Source of the DNA: Nymphaea colorata
Taxonomy: Eukaryota > Streptophyta > Magnoliopsida > Nymphaeales > Nymphaeaceae
Length of the DNA stretch: 64,000 bases
NCBI RefSeq assembly: GCF_008831285.2
Contig: NC_045143.1
Span: forward strand, 7,637,503 to 7,701,502
Direction: 5' to 3'
The notes under the pieces are model-generated. The model did not search any database. It was given only the letters and a program-made list of their open reading frames with translations, and was not told the origin of the DNA. The translations under genes were made by a program, and so were the position numbers. Positions 47,780-61,659 of this stretch are shown piece by piece. How positions within the stretch are numbered: the stretch's first letter is position 1; every line of letters begins with the position of its first letter.

Positions 47780-49990
47780 GAATTCTTAAAGCACCAACTT
47801 CTTATACCGTAAAAAAATTGACGCTAATATGCAAGTTGAAGAATAAGGAGTTTTGAATAAGCATGCTTATTACTTTGAGGTAGCGGCAGTCGAGTCTGGT
47901 GGAGACCGGTAGGGACCTATGACCCCCACTCCCCTCTTCAAAATATAGAAAGTTCGCTACATGTTCTTGTTCACCAGATTTAATAGGAAGCACTAATAAT
48001 TTTTTTTCAATAATACGATATAGAGTATTTAAACTTTCAATAGTTACCAGTTGAATTTTTATAAAGCTTCTAAAGACAAAGGGAAGAAAAATACTGCATA
48101 CATACCTTTTGCAACTCTACTATTAAATTGTCAAATCATAAAGCTTGTTAGCAATTCATATTATCTGCCCACATCCTTTCAATTGAAATGATGAGCCAAT
48201 TTTTGTTTTTGTTTGTTACGTTGCTTTAGGGATTTGAAGTTTTTTTTACCAATAGCCATGAACAAAAAGTAGGGGAAGAACAAGCAACAATGAACACCCT
48301 ATTTTAAAAAAAAATGATGCCATGCCAATTGGGTATTGGGTTGGGCTGCTGCCGAGTATTCAGTATTCTATCTGTGTGAGCTCGATAAGCTCAATGTAGG
48401 CTTGATATTTTTTTTTTAATTTTTATTAATATATATATATATATATGATATTTTTGTTATAATTAATTATATTTATATAAGCCCATGCATGTCAGATCCT
48501 ACTTGTAAATAGCTCTTTTAATTTTTTGAATAATTATAAATTACAAATTTATCGCCGTCTTATTGAAATGAGCCATGCAACTAGATTGGCCTCTTGAGGT
48601 GATGTGACTCGTTGGAAAACCCATACGAGACGATGTCTTATTGACCTTGACATGGGTTGTCGAGTCGTTTCTTTTCCTTCACATGGACCTGTCCTTCCTA
48701 ACAGCAGCTTATTTGTTGGCAAAAAAAAGAAAAAGATATTATCAATTTACCGGTTTTCAAATTGAACTGGTGTCAAAAGGGAATTTAGTAGTTCGATTTA
48801 AATTAAAATTGTTTTTTAATATAAAAAAAACTGAGGAAGATTGAAGAACATATAAAAAATTAATAAGAAAATGATAATGCAAAGCATGTTGCATGTTCGT
48901 AGTTGTAGAAAAAGGTAGAATTTGGACTCTGAATTATTTGGCTGAGAGCTCAAGTTGGATCTTCTCACAAAGCAGGATACATGGTTTCAAAACTATAAGC
49001 AATGGGATTGGAAAAGATCCTTTATGATGGATAAGGGTCGAGCTTACAGTGGCCAGGTGAGTCAAAGGACCTCATCAATCTGGTCTGTTGAGCATATTTC
49101 ATGAAATAGAATATCTATGAGCTATCTTTACAAGCCAACAATGGGTCAAATAGCAAGCATCTAGATTGGTAGAGCTACATGTAATGTTATGAATGACCTG
49201 TTTGACTGATCCCAACCTGCATTTCAACTTAAAAAAATGGTAGGAATCATGACTACTAATTACTTAACAAATTGATTTATAAGTGCCCCAATATTTTTCA
49301 TAAATTTGGATAGAAGACAAAAGTTTTGGGTTTTACAATCCACCCCTCCTAAAAGCACATGCATTCATGCTTGTAGAACCCTAAATGAGAGTATTAAATC
49401 GTGCTCTGATACTATTGTAACAACCAATTGATGAATTTCAACATAACTTGTAGCTGTTTTGGTTTCAATCTAAAAAAGGTTAGGAACCATGATTGCCAAT
49501 TACTTAATAACCTCTTTTATAATTCTTCTACGACGATACTAAACTTTTGGGAGTCACACTATATGTGAGAGCCCCACAAAATTATATTTAACTTTATGCT
49601 ACTACTTTGAAATATTGGATTATTTATATATAAATACCCCAAAAATCACAGAAAATTTTGAATTAGTCTCCCTTCAACCAAAAATTGTGGCTTTGCCGGT
49701 GGCTTGTATCCCATTGCTTTAAACTACTGTTGTGCGGACTTTGAATTGATAACGCATATCTAGTGACACAAATGTGTTTGCCTTGATAAGATACTCCATC
49801 AGTTCTTCCTCTATGGTGATGAAGACACTTACTTCTTTTAGGGTTTATAGTCTATGGTAGTGTCTCAATCCAACTCTACTACATAGCCAACCACCTTCCC
49901 CTGGCACCCCTAGGCATCGGGATAACTGAGAAATCTACTTGTCATGTGTTTATTTGCATAATATGTAGATTTTGTAACTATTGACAGTAG
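47780..49990. other. Intergenic, nothing recognised
   Basis: AT-rich with a TA tract at about 48430-48447. Short frames only. Confidence 0.4.
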
Positions 49991-49995
49991 CAACT

Positions 49996-49996
49996 G

Positions 49997-50050
<54 letters not shown>
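49996..50050. repeat. Compound (TA)n(GA)n microsatellite
   Basis: TA tract then GA tract. On the minus strand this is (CT)n then (TA)n, the same order as the other compound tracts. A GATA tract follows at about 50225-50270. Confidence 0.95.
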
Positions 50051-50264
50051 CAAGAGCTGGTTCACTTGGCCTCATCATGACACATTTAATTTTAAGATTA
50101 ACACTACTTTTCAATACCATAAGGATAACACCCTTCAAGAATCGAAGGGAAGATGTGGCTACAGCACGCCACTCAACCCGACCGGTTGCAGTACCCATTA
50201 CTTGGTGTGAGAAAGAGAGAAAAAGATAGATGAATAGATAGATAGATATCTAGATAGATAGATA

Positions 50265-50342
50265 GATAGATGGGGACAGAGAAAACCACTACCCTCGTCA
50301 CTTGATAGATGAGGATACAGAAAACCACTACCCTCGTCACTT
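50265..50342. repeat. Two tandem copies of a 39-bp unit
   Basis: 50265-50303 and 50304-50342, both starting GATAGATG and ending CCACTACCCTCGTCACTT, with few differences. They arise at the edge of a GATA tract. Confidence 0.9.
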
Positions 50343-51190
50343 GAGCCACTAAATATAAACCCCTCAGCCTAACTCTCAATGCTATCCAGAGGGTAGCACT
50401 TTTGGAAAATAAACTCGAGTCATGCTTATTAACACACCTCGAGCCTAATCAGTTACACGACATTCACTACAGACACACACCAGAGAGAGAGAGAGAGAGA
50501 GAGATCATGAAAATGCACATCCTCATAATCATCAGCCACATGTGGACACTTAGAACAAACAAATCCATTGTTGGAGCATCTGAAAAAGCAACACTATCTG
50601 GAGGGGGCAGAAGTTAGGGTAAGTTCATGCATTTCGGGAAAAAGTAGACGCTTTTAGGAGCCTTCTTAATCCCACCCTCCTAATCTTGCACATTTGTGGA
50701 CTAGAACCCACCAAATTCCTTAAATTGGCGGTGCCGTCTCCACAAAAATGTAACTCATGAGTACAGATAAAAATAAACGTCTCAAACACTTTTCAATTTC
50801 CATGGAACTCCCTTCTCAATGCCGTCCAAACAATTACCACCATCCAAGTAGCTTCACCAAATCTGAGATCTGAGATTGCTAGTAGTTAAATACATTGGAT
50901 TCGGTTCAGATGTGATGCAACCAAGAAGGCTAAAATTCTGATCAAGCCTCTAGAGCATGCATCATGGATGCAGCCATCAGGTCTCAAAACCAGCTTTAGC
51001 TCTGCATCATTGGTCTAAAATTTGCAGCTGTTGGGAGGACAGCAACTGGGTTGGATCTGAGTCAGCTGTACGCGTTAGGGTTCACGTTGGATTTGAATCC
51101 TGCACCGTAGCAATGACCGAATTCTCGAACCATGTTTGTTCCATTCTTGCAACCTAACAAGCAGGAATGTGTCCCAATTTAAAACTGTAG

Positions 51191-51292
51191 GTGTAGTTGG
51201 TATGAAGGACACTTTGTAAGTGTCTTATAAATCTATTCCAAACATTAGAACAGGTTCATGGGACACTCACAAAGTGTTACTACCAAACGCCC
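51191..51292. mobile_element. Short MITE-like stem-loop, GGGCGTTTGGTA type
   Basis: The left arm TTGGTATGAAGGACACTTTG then AAGTGTC and the reversed right arm TTTGGTAGTAACACTTTGTG then AGTGTCC form a long imperfect hairpin with a loop of about 35 bases. The words ACTCACAAAGTGTT recur at about 62164-62178, so the family has a second remnant in the window. Confidence 0.5.
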
Positions 51293-51299
51293 TTCTACT

Positions 51300-54166
51300 G
51301 ACTAATTGGGCTGGGAATCTGATCTAAGTATACACCTAAGCTTAGAAAACAAATTAAGCACCAAATCCGCATTCAAATTCAATTGAGAATCAATTTTCCT
51401 TTGGCCATTTTTAATGAATGGGATATGACCCAGATAAACATCATCAACTATGGTTGGACTAACTGTAGTTGCGCGAACCAGATGAGTTGACTTTGGAATC
51501 ACCTCCAATTCGATTCAGATCACCAATTAAGGGATTAGGTCGAGAAATAAGTTAATTATTCAAATTCAACTGTTTCCTAGGGGTTTATTTGGCAAACGAG
51601 TATGTAACTGTTCTATGAATATGGCTTAAAGATTGAGACAGATTTATGGAACAGTATGCAAAATGGGTTCTAGAGGATTTGCGTCCGGATTGGCCGATCT
51701 CGTTTGGGCTCTTTTAGACTTTAGACTATTCCATTCAACATTTGCACTACCAAATGTCACTAGGAAATGAACTATAGTTGCTTATTAGCACATCTAAACA
51801 TGTTTGCCGCATATGCATAGAAGGAAGCCCGTTTCACTTCCGATTCATTACAAGGAGAAAGAGTTGAACCGTAGTCTTGTATCTTCCAAAGCTTTTCTTC
51901 ACCTGATTTAGATGCCTTGCTTTTCCCAACACCAGAAGCCAGGAATTTTATCAAGGAATGGCAGTCAATAGGATGTTGATCTGTGAGATAAAGATGTGCC
52001 CGTGATCGAAAGTGACAGAAATAAATTGTCCTACACGTTTAGAACTAGCAGGCCCCATCATCACAGCCAAGGGTATGGCATCCTCAGCCTGATCAATGGC
52101 CGAGTAACGACACATAGATGTGTCAAATCAGTGGCGATGTATTACCTGTTGCTTATTTCACTGGGCCCCTAAGACCAATTCCCATGGACCCATTCTAATG
52201 CGATGGGCTCATAGATTTGTTTCGTTCACAGCTGTGGCCCAATGCCATCCAACCAGACTTCTACCCTCCCTTTGAATCGATTCCTCTCCTTGTTCTTCCA
52301 GATTTCTAGAAAGAAATGTTAGATCAGTTAGTCTTGGAAAGCATGCATGAAGATGGGGAAAAATGTCATCAAACGGTAATTTCATGCCCCCCTCTTGAAT
52401 GAGGACTTCACCCACAATTTCTCACATGAAAACTTATATGGGGTGTTTGATGACCTAAAATTCTGGAAACAAAACTCTACCTCAAACTAGAATTAGAATG
52501 GAAATTCCAGTTCGAGTTTCCCTTTGTGCTAGATAGCCTGAAATTTTGATTCTAGAATCGAAACTGACGTGTTTGATAAAGTAGGAATTAAAAATTTTAT
52601 AATTGATGAACTAAAACCATCGTGACCTGTATCTCAAAAAATTTTGGGATCATAATTACACCTCTTAAGGTAAAATTCCAGAATTTTGATTCAAGAATGA
52701 CTTTATAATTTCAGAATGGAAACTCTTTGTTTGATAACACAATTCCCATTTCCTCATCTAATTCTAGAATTCCACACAGGAACAAGATATATAACTTAAA
52801 AGATGTAGGAGATATACCTAAGGGCTAAGGCTTTTTACTCTTCTGATGAGAAGAGACTTCGGGGTTGGGTTCCTCTGGACCCGTGAAAACATCTGCTGAT
52901 GCCACCAAAAGAAGAAAAATAAGAAAAAGCCAAGGACCATATCGAGGCACTGATCCGGGTAGCTACCTTGCTAATAAGGACACAACAATGAAACCATTCA
53001 GCACGTTTATGAAGAAAATAATGAGCCCAGGTTATACATAGTCCAAAAGCCTCAGTCTCCATCATTTCCTGCCACCAGTTGTACAAGACTAATAGAATTT
53101 TAAAGCCTAACAAGTGTTTCAGGAGAAGAAAAGAAGACAGCGCCACAAATGTATACAGCTGTCAATATTTGTCTCTAGAAACGCACATTTAACTCAGGAA
53201 AGTGATCTCTTTTCACCCAAATCTCGACACCTTATCTCCGAATCTAGATCATCTCATTTTTCTTTTCCAACCAAAAGTGCCACAAAGGAAGACTTTGGAT
53301 TCTTTCCATCTTTTTATGGCTTTTGGAAACAACATTTCTTTTTCTCCCGTTCTTCTAATGAAAGCACTGCTCAACGTTGATTTGAATAAAAAAGAGAAGG
53401 TATTGACTTGAGGGGCTAAGTTAGGTAGTAGAACATGAGCTTCCACATACCGCTAGTACCTTCGGAACAGGCTTGAACTTTGGGGGACGATGGATCTAAA
53501 TTGAGATGGTTAACGGGAGATCCTCGGAATGAAAGGGTTAAAATGCATGCGAGCGTCTGAAGAAAGGGCAACCAGGCTGAAACTTGTGCGATTTTCCAGG
53601 TTAAATGGAAGTCATATGTGAAATTGGGACGTCAGCTTAGTCGTGAACAGGACAATTTCTTTCCGAGCACTTGTTGCCATTGCCCATGATTCAACTCATT
53701 GCTTAAGCACACATGAAAAATAAGAACCATTAATAAAATGATCAGACGCATATGAGAGAGAGGGAGAGACAGAGGTCCAAAGTGGATCTTAGTCAATGCC
53801 ATCATATAGGTAAAGCAAACTGAGAACGTGACAATAACGTACATAGACATTCAAGTATAGTCTGCGATTTTCACACACGAAGAAATTTGCTAAATCTGGG
53901 GAGACTTCTTGTTTCCACAACTTGAGCCGTCCCTGGCAAGATTTCCGAAAATAGCTTTTGAACCTGATTTCTTCCCTTGTCAACTAAAACTTTCCTTCTC
54001 TCCTCTTCCTCATTTGAATAGACCAAATGAGGGTTCTCCGCCAGCAGCATGGTATTGCATTTTTCCTCTATACGGGATAAACGAAGTGCCAGAATCTTCT
54101 TACCCATCAGGTTCTGTCATTTTTCCCTTTCCATGGAGTGTTGTTGCACACCACAGCAGTAACAAG
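51300..54166. other. Intergenic and MKK6 3' flank
   Basis: No gene recognised. 52440-52770 is rich in TTCTAGAATT and GTTTGAT words and looks like an old repeat. The right end should hold the MKK6 3' trailer, with a stop codon at 54169-54167. Confidence 0.4.
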
Positions 54167-55704
54167 TTACCTGGGGAAATTTGTTGGTGCTTCCAAGGTT
54201 GCAACAAGAATGCCAAAATCAATGTCTTGGTTCTCGAACTTTTTTATGAATGGGTGGCTCTGAAAAGGAGCAAGGAGGTCAACAAATAATCAAAATTCAA
54301 GTAATTTTTAGTAGTATGAAAAAAAGATGCATCCACTGATCTGGCAAGATACCATGGTAAAAGAATTCACCATGGTCATAGATTAATGCACTTGAGTTTA
54401 TGGACAGCTCAGCAGTAACGGAACTAGTCAGAAACCTGACCCAGTCCAACAAGAAGAGCCCTTTCACTCCACGCATTGTTCATTAAAGCAATGTAACAAC
54501 AGTGAAAAGTTTGTCAAGGATTTAGATACCAACCAGCAGCTCCACAGCTGAAAGTCTTTTCTGAGGATCTTTCTGAATACTGCAAGTTTGAAGAGGAAAA
54601 CAAGAGCGTGGTCAGGATACAACTAAAGAAACAAGTGCTAAAGGTTGCACCATGACAAGAAGTTGAGGATAAATACAAGTTGCAAAACATTAACAATGAG
54701 TGCACGGACCTTCCTTCTTACAAGTTACAACTTATAAACTATTTCCAGTATGTATGACAAGTTGACAACTAAAAACTTGACACAAGCAGAGACTAGTTTA
54801 CCCAGCACGTTTCATAGGCTAAGCCACTAGATTAAACAATTCCATGAGGAGCTTATGCATATAATTTAGCCTGTCACTGACTAATTTAGTTGCTTCCAGT
54901 ACGATGAGGAACCCGGTGAAGTTAAAAAAGCAGCAGACAGATTTGTCAAACCACTAGAAAAAGCTACACTCCATTCACAGATGGCATGTTAATGAGGAAA
55001 GCCAGCATAAATTCCTCTGAATTTGCTCTATTAAGTGACAACTGATAGAAGCTAAAATAATCATTCCTAGAAATCCATTTTGAACATAAAGTCTCAGTCA
55101 AAGGAAGACTAAGACATACTACAGGATAGCCCTTTGCAGTCAAGGTAACCCTGTCAAGATAACGGCCATACCTTCCCCCAGGCCATCAACAGAGCAAGAT
55201 CCATATGTCAGCCACAATATTTTGATTGTTGTTTTGTGGATTCACTATGGGTGCAGATCTTCATGATGTTATTGGGTGAAGATCTTCATGATGTTATTGG
55301 GACCATTGTCACATATATCGTTTACAGGTATTATACGGCGATGAATTTCTTGGGTATAATACGACAAAGTTGTATATCTCGCGAAAATATTGGCAAATTG
55401 TAAAAAAATTTAAAAGATCTTGAAAATTATATAAAAATAAAATAATGAGAATAAAAAACGCAAAAAAAAAAAACGTATTATATCCATTTTTTCGTGTTAA
55501 AAAAAACGTGTCTTATTGCCATTGTATTCAGCTGACTTGTTTTTGGCGTATTTATCACGTTTTTTTCAATTAATAGGCAATATTTGATTTGGTACATCCA
55601 ATCAAGGTGACCATAAGAGAGACATATGTTCCACTCAGTCACAATCCTTTCAACTAGTTCTTCTCCTCCCCCTCTCATCTCCTCCCCACCCCACGTCCCA
55701 CCAC

Positions 55705-55741
<37 letters not shown>

Positions 55742-58700
55742 CAATACCCAAAAAAACAACAAAAACAAAAGTTATCACATCCTGCAGGGGGTAAAAGAAA
55801 CTAATGAGGCCTCTTAAAAATATGTGTGTGTATGCATGTGCACATGCAATTGTAAATGGCATAAATGTATTTATCGGGACAATAACTTAGATGCATATCA
55901 TAACTTATCATAAAAAACGTAATTCTATTAATGTTAAAAAAGTCAAAATATAAACAAAACATTGGAGAAAAATCAGGAAAAATAAGAAAAAGTATGTTTC
56001 TATAAAAAATGTCACACATCAATACAGCAATGGATATTCAACAATATAACATCATAACACGACAAGAAATAAGTTTACAGCTTTATACATCACAAAATCA
56101 ACTCGTTCAATGCAAATAATAAACGAAGGTATGATTTTACACCATTTATGGTAAAAATCAAAACTCTTTCTTGAACCGCAAAGCGATCTCTCACAAAAAA
56201 ATCTAGCTTCAAATTGATGTTTTCTCCCAAAAAGTGGCAAGATCTCTCTCTCACTCAACTCATAAGAGTGTCTAGCCCAAAACATAAGATTAGGTATCGG
56301 CTGCCCCATTTCACTGCTGCCACCGCATTGTACAATATAGAGTGTCTCATCATATTGCACAATACAGAACCATATAATGTGACACAGTCCAATACAGCTG
56401 TGTTAAGCCCCTATAACAGCTTACAGAAGTCCTACATTACATATCACCATAACAAAAAGTTAAAAACAAATATCATACAATCAGGCCCTTTATTATACAA
56501 TATATACAACACTTCACACATGTTTTCAGTTTTGACAAGTGCATGTGCAAGTGATAGCATTCAAGACAGAAAGATAAAAAAACATTCAGGTCTTTATTGG
56601 TATGGGCAATTTCTCTTAGAAATTTTCATTTAGTACATGAAATTTATCCTAGTGGCTAGCGACTATTTTTGTTCTTTGTACTGTATCATTGTCATTTCAT
56701 TCAGAATTCAACATTCAAAAGTCTCAGATCTACCAAGTAAACTGAGCAACACTCATTCCTATAGCAAAATATGCTGATTTTCATTTTATTTGACTTTTTA
56801 GACTACGATACACTAAAAATAATGCAATAACTGAAAGAAGACAAGAAAAAATAATTATAAACATACTGCTACTCGAATGAATAAACTGAAAAAAAGGTAG
56901 TCCGAAGCAAATGCAGGCATTCATAGCTCTTAGCAAAATCATAACTCATAAGCAATATACTATGTGCAGAGCAGGTCAACATAAAATCTAACATTTTGCA
57001 GCTCTAAATTTGCATTAGCAGTAACAGCCACATTGCAGTCTTTTCCCATATTCTCAAACACACCCTCATGTCTCCATGCAACTACCCGAAACTATGACCC
57101 TCTCAAAGAGAATATTCAGGTGATGGATGAGCACTCAAAGGGGATGAGAAACCCAGTAAAAGAATGATGCCTAAACACTGAGAAACACATAATCAACTAA
57201 CTTCATATTTTTCAAATAATGCACATAAGCATACACACCATGATGATATGAAAGAACAAAATTCGGGTGAGAACTGATCAGGTGGAGCAGAAGGTGCTGG
57301 CTGGTCCACAATAGCCTCCAGCAGTTCGTAGAAACTCAAATTTCCCTCCTCTTGGTCGGGCCGTGAATATGGAAAACTGCCTATTGCACACTCAAGTATG
57401 ACCATGCCCAAACTCCATATATCGCTCTTGTAGTCATAAGACTTTCCATTTATCCTCTCAGGCTGAAGCAAAAAATTTTGCCATTAATGTCTGCACTTTA
57501 AATGGTGGAACATTTCTGAACATGCTTATTTCAAGAGAGTAATCCAGAAAAAGCAAAGCGAGGAACCAGAGATGCCTCCACATGATAAAACTACAAAAGT
57601 CAGGCTTTGGCAAAACTTTGTGATGGGTGCACAACATACCGCCATATAGTTATAAGTTCCAACAAAAGTATCGCGCTGTCCCATGGAGCTTGCAACTGCA
57701 CTCACACCAAAATCAGTTATTTTTACCTCACCTTTCTGATTAACTAACAAATTTGATGGTTTTATGTCCCTATGGATTACACGTCTTTCATTGTGCAGAT
57801 GTACTAAACCTTGAAGCACCTGACATGTAAAGAACAAAGACTTACTATACAAAGAATATAGATCAATTGTCTACTAATATCAGATCCATACCTGCTTACA
57901 AACAACTGCAAGATACGGCTCCAGTATGGTTTTGACTTGTTTTACAACATCTGTGAGAGATCCACGGTCCATGTATTCTAAAACAAGAGATATGATCCCA
58001 TTATGATAAAGTGAGTGGTGACAAACAACAATATATGGGGATTGTGATCCTTGATTTATTTTGAGCTCTTGGACTATTTGCTTCCGAATTGTTTCTTGAA
58101 TATTCATCTGAATAGCCTGAAGAAAAACACATCAAAATTTGTCAGATTATCAGTCAAGTTAATATGGTCTCACAAGAAGATTAAATTATTGAAACACTTC
58201 AGAAAGTTTTTCCATCCATCTCATATCAAACTAATAATAGTTTGCTTGCTGTGTCATGTGCATCCCGTTCTGTATTGGTCCACCCTCATATGAAAATTGT
58301 ATCCAAAACTTAAAAATGGACGTATCCATACATCATTAGCCATATGCATTTGATGTAGCTTGCATGTTTCATGCCACGAGGATATGCTAGAAAAACAATC
58401 AGTGGATAGCTACATGACTACTGTTGTATGTGATTAAGGAGTTCTGCTCTACTCAGTTTTCTAATTTAACATATATGTTGCACCACATTGATTCACATGA
58501 AAGTAACATAAAGGGCTTACTAATATCTTAAATGAGGACAACCAGCTCCTAGGAGTACTAAAAGCATTAATGTGGTAAACGTTGATCTCAATCCATCCTT
58601 TTAGTTGTGACTTCTTATACATGATGCCACAGAATTCCGGTGTCGTACCGGCACCGTGCGGGTACTCCTCCTTAAGAGGAGTACCCGTGTGACATAGGAC

Positions 58701-59117
58701 TCATCAAACACTCTGAATTAATTTCATAAATGCAAAAGTGATGATCAATTGACTATAGTGTGTCCCACCATTTTTACTTCTTGTGGTTAATTCGCACAAG
58801 CCACAAGTCCTAAATATCCAATTCTCTAAAACAGCCGAACAAATTCCTTCCAAATCACAATCTTGCATAACAGGACAGTACTAAAATTAGGATGATCTGG
58901 TTCAACCTTACAAAAATGATTATTCATGTCCAAGTTTAGCATAATAAAAACATTATTGGAATATATGTATACACACATATATATACACACACACACGCAA
59001 ACAAGAACAGAGAAACCACTCTTGAGGTGGGAGATTTGGCTGTACTGGTTCAACCTGATGCATCTAAGGTCACCGGCCCAACATCTCACTCTCTTTGTAC
59101 ATACTTATATACATACA

Positions 59118-59165
<48 letters not shown>

Positions 59166-61562
59166 CACCTCAAGTGCTTTTATTCAAATAAAAAAATATT
59201 TTTCCAAGAAAAACTCTCCGCACCTCTGCTTCATAGGCTGCTAGGTTACGTTTAGAAGCAAAGATTTTTCATAGATCTAGAAACATGGCCAACAACTTCT
59301 GGATTTCTGAATTTCAATCATATTTTTAGATGTTGAAGTTTCATTAAAAAATTACCAAGATTTGGTAGGACTTTATCTAGGAAAAGGAGGACTTTATCTA
59401 GGAAAAGGGTCGATGAAAGAAGCATAAGATGATTGGCCTACATTTTGAAGTTTGAACTAAAACTTACCTTTAATGCATATAATTGCCCAGTCCATTTGTG
59501 GCGAACAAGTTGAACAACACCACCACTTCCTTTGCCAATAACTCTTATGGTTTCAAAGTCTGCCAGTGAGAACTCAGAATCGAATTCTTTGGTCTCTGAT
59601 GGCTGCAATGTATAACTTCGACTATCAGTCTCCAAGATAATATTGAGAAAATGAAGAACAAAGAAAACCAACACAAATACACTCAAAAACTGTATTTTGT
59701 AAGATGTACAAAAGTGAACAGGAAGGACCATGGCATAAACTTTAGATGTGAAGTGAAGACTGTGAAGGAGACAAAGTTTCTCTTAAAAACATTAAAGAAC
59801 ACACATAGACCGATTTTCAGATGTAATTGATATCGGGGTTCAGTGAATCATATTTGCACTGGACCCAGGAAGGTTCCTAACCTGGATTCACATGTAAGGT
59901 ATAAAATTATAAATATCGTGCCTCAATCAAGGTCCAGTTGGACATATCAAGCAGGTAAGCAGGCTCAGGCTCTACACAGGACCATGCAACCTAGATCCAG
60001 TCTAAAGAACATAACAATTTTTATCAAGAAAAAATGAAATATCCATTACAATTTACAATCACAAATGTTAACTTCTTATCAAGCAAACATGAAATATCCA
60101 GTATAATTACAAGTCAAACAAATCATCCAGAGTAACTAAAGCTAGCATTAGTAACAGCAATGAAATCCATAGGAGAAGATTTTAAGTAACTTGGAAGTAT
60201 AGCCTTTGGTTCTCTTTATACAATTTGATATCATGGAGCATAATGTAGAAATAAGTTATGGAACTACTAGCTACTGGTGAAGGAAAACATCTTGATTGTT
60301 CATCCAAAAATCTTTAAGCAACATCTTCCAACAGCAAATCAGCTGCATGCATGCATAGACCAAGGATTTCCTCAAGCAAGTATTTGCAATCGTTAGATTA
60401 ATTCCCACAATGTAAAGTGACTTTATAATATTGCAGATATTGGTCGCTAAATTGGCTTCAGATAAGTCCACTTCTATTCTATTTCTTCTTCTTGCAAATT
60501 CACACACAAATAATACAAAATAAAGCTACCGCTTTCCAAGCAATGTGCTGCCACACTCCAATCAGCCAAGTGTTTGAACTTTGCAGAAAAACTAATATTC
60601 AGAAAATTGTCGCAAACTTGTCAAATTCAAATGATTCTATCTGATTTTACAAAAACATCGCTTTCATACTTGTATTCAATCATAAAATGATCACCAACTT
60701 TATACGCCACACTGCTTGCCTGGCTTAGGAACTTTCCAATACTATCAATACCAAAAAAAGATCACACCAAAATAAGCAGGAAAAGAAATCTCCAAATTTC
60801 GGTTACAGAGTTCATTCGAGAAAGCACAACTAAGAACCTACCTGACTTTGCTTTTCTTCTGAAAGCAGCCGCAGGCCTTTCTGGTTCAAGAGAAGATCGC
60901 CATCCTGAAATGTACCACTTGCAGTCCTAGAAAATAAACAAGTCATACCGAATGACATCCCAAGAAATTACCATAATGCTCACTAATCTCATTCAAGAAA
61001 GAGCTAAGATATATTAAATACAGCAAATTTGCACAGAAAACAAATTATGGTATTTGAAAATGAAACTCAATTACGACAGATGAAACATTTCTCTATGGTT
61101 CGCAACTCAACAAAAATGAACTCAAGAAAATTCAAGGAAACAGCATGCATGAATTGCAGACTAAGATAACGCCAAATTCTAAGATAAATACTCAACAAAC
61201 AAAAGAAAAGGACTCAGAAGAATACAAATCCTGCAACTCGAAGCACATAAATCAAAAGAAAACCATAAGAACTTTCAAAATAATGGGCAACCGGGAGCGG
61301 TAAAACACAGAAACCCAAGATTCAGCCAAAACCAAAGAGCAAGATTCAATGATCGCGCCGTTCTCCTTCACAAGAAGCAAGCCGAAACAATCACGGTCAT
61401 AAAGCAGATGATCCCGAAAACCACGTCAAAGTAAGGCGCGAAATTCCAAAAAACTCGACAATAGAAGATTGAGCGGGAGAAAACTTACAAAAAGTTAGAA
61501 ACAGGAGCCTCCTGAGCGGGGACGGATAGCTTGAGTTGCTTCAGTGGCTTCGCGCTCCTCAT
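54167..61562 (-). CDS. MKK6: Mitogen-activated protein kinase kinase 6 (MKK6), complete, eight exons
   Basis: Group A plant MAPKK acting between NPK1/ANP-type MAPKKK and MPK4-type MAPK, best known for phragmoplast expansion in cytokinesis. Exons in coding order: 61562-61489, 60926-60842, 59602-59468, 58116-57892, 57819-57640, 57462-57239, 54579-54534, 54259-54167. All splice sites are GT-AG, phases agree, and the product is 353 residues (Arabidopsis MKK6 is about 356 and also has eight exons). Residues 5-14 ([10 protein letters not shown]) form a MAPK docking motif. [18 protein letters not shown] follows. The glycine loop is GKGSGGVV (76-83), the ATP lysine is K98, HRD is 189-191, DFG is 209-211 and APE is 233-235. 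The phospho-site motif S-x5-T is S218-MGQRD-T224. The end SHPFIKKFE and [10 protein letters not shown] is MKK6-specific. The loop before S218 is one residue shorter than in MKK6 relatives I know. Confidence 0.95.
55255..55304. repeat. Tandem duplication, 25-bp unit
   Basis: AGATCTTCATGATGTTATTG with a GGTGA or GGACC tail occurs twice head to tail. Confidence 0.85.
55311..55575. mobile_element. TGTCACA-type element in MKK6 intron
   Basis: Shares ordered blocks with the reverse of 18270-18608: ACCATTGTCACA, CGTTT, TTCTTGGGTATAATACGACA, AAATTGTAAAAAAATTT, and at the far side TATTTATCACG. Borders are approximate. Confidence 0.4.
55708..55738. repeat. (CA)n microsatellite
   Basis: A pure CA tract preceded by a C-rich, G-free stretch (about 55655-55707) on the plus strand. 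Confidence 0.9.
58628..58697. mobile_element. Terminal fragment of the hAT-like family, element E (MKK6 intron)
   Basis: Reversed, it begins CTATGTCACACGGGTACTCC and continues with the same near-palindrome as element B (58662-58684) and GTACCCGCAC. Only about 70 bp of one end is present. Confidence 0.55.
59119..59164. repeat. (TA)n microsatellite in MKK6 intron 3
   Basis: A pure TA tract of about 46 bases. A shorter CA/TA tract is at about 58969-58996. Confidence 0.9.
59368..59409. repeat. Tandem duplication, 21-bp unit
   Basis: GGACTTTATCTAGGAAAAGG occurs twice in a row, each with one further base, about 60 bases from the exon 3 donor of MKK6. Confidence 0.9.
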
Positions 61563-61659
61563 GACTCCTTGCTGACTAGGGTTCCACAGAGGGAGAGGGA
61601 GAGGGAGAGAAGGGGAAGAAAGATCAGAGGACGGAATTTATTTTGTTTGACTAATCCCT

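Larger units (their letters stand above)
54580..57238 (-). other. MKK6 intron 6 (2.7 kb)
   Basis: Contains a 25-bp tandem duplication (about 55255-55304), a TGTCACAAA-type element (55.31-55.57 kb) and a (CA)n tract (about 55708-55738). No gene inside. Confidence 0.7.

Noticed and set aside
53871-54107. A 78-codon minus-strand frame just after the MKK6 stop
   Set aside because: It lies in the MKK6 3' trailer in another frame. No family similarity seen; probably chance.
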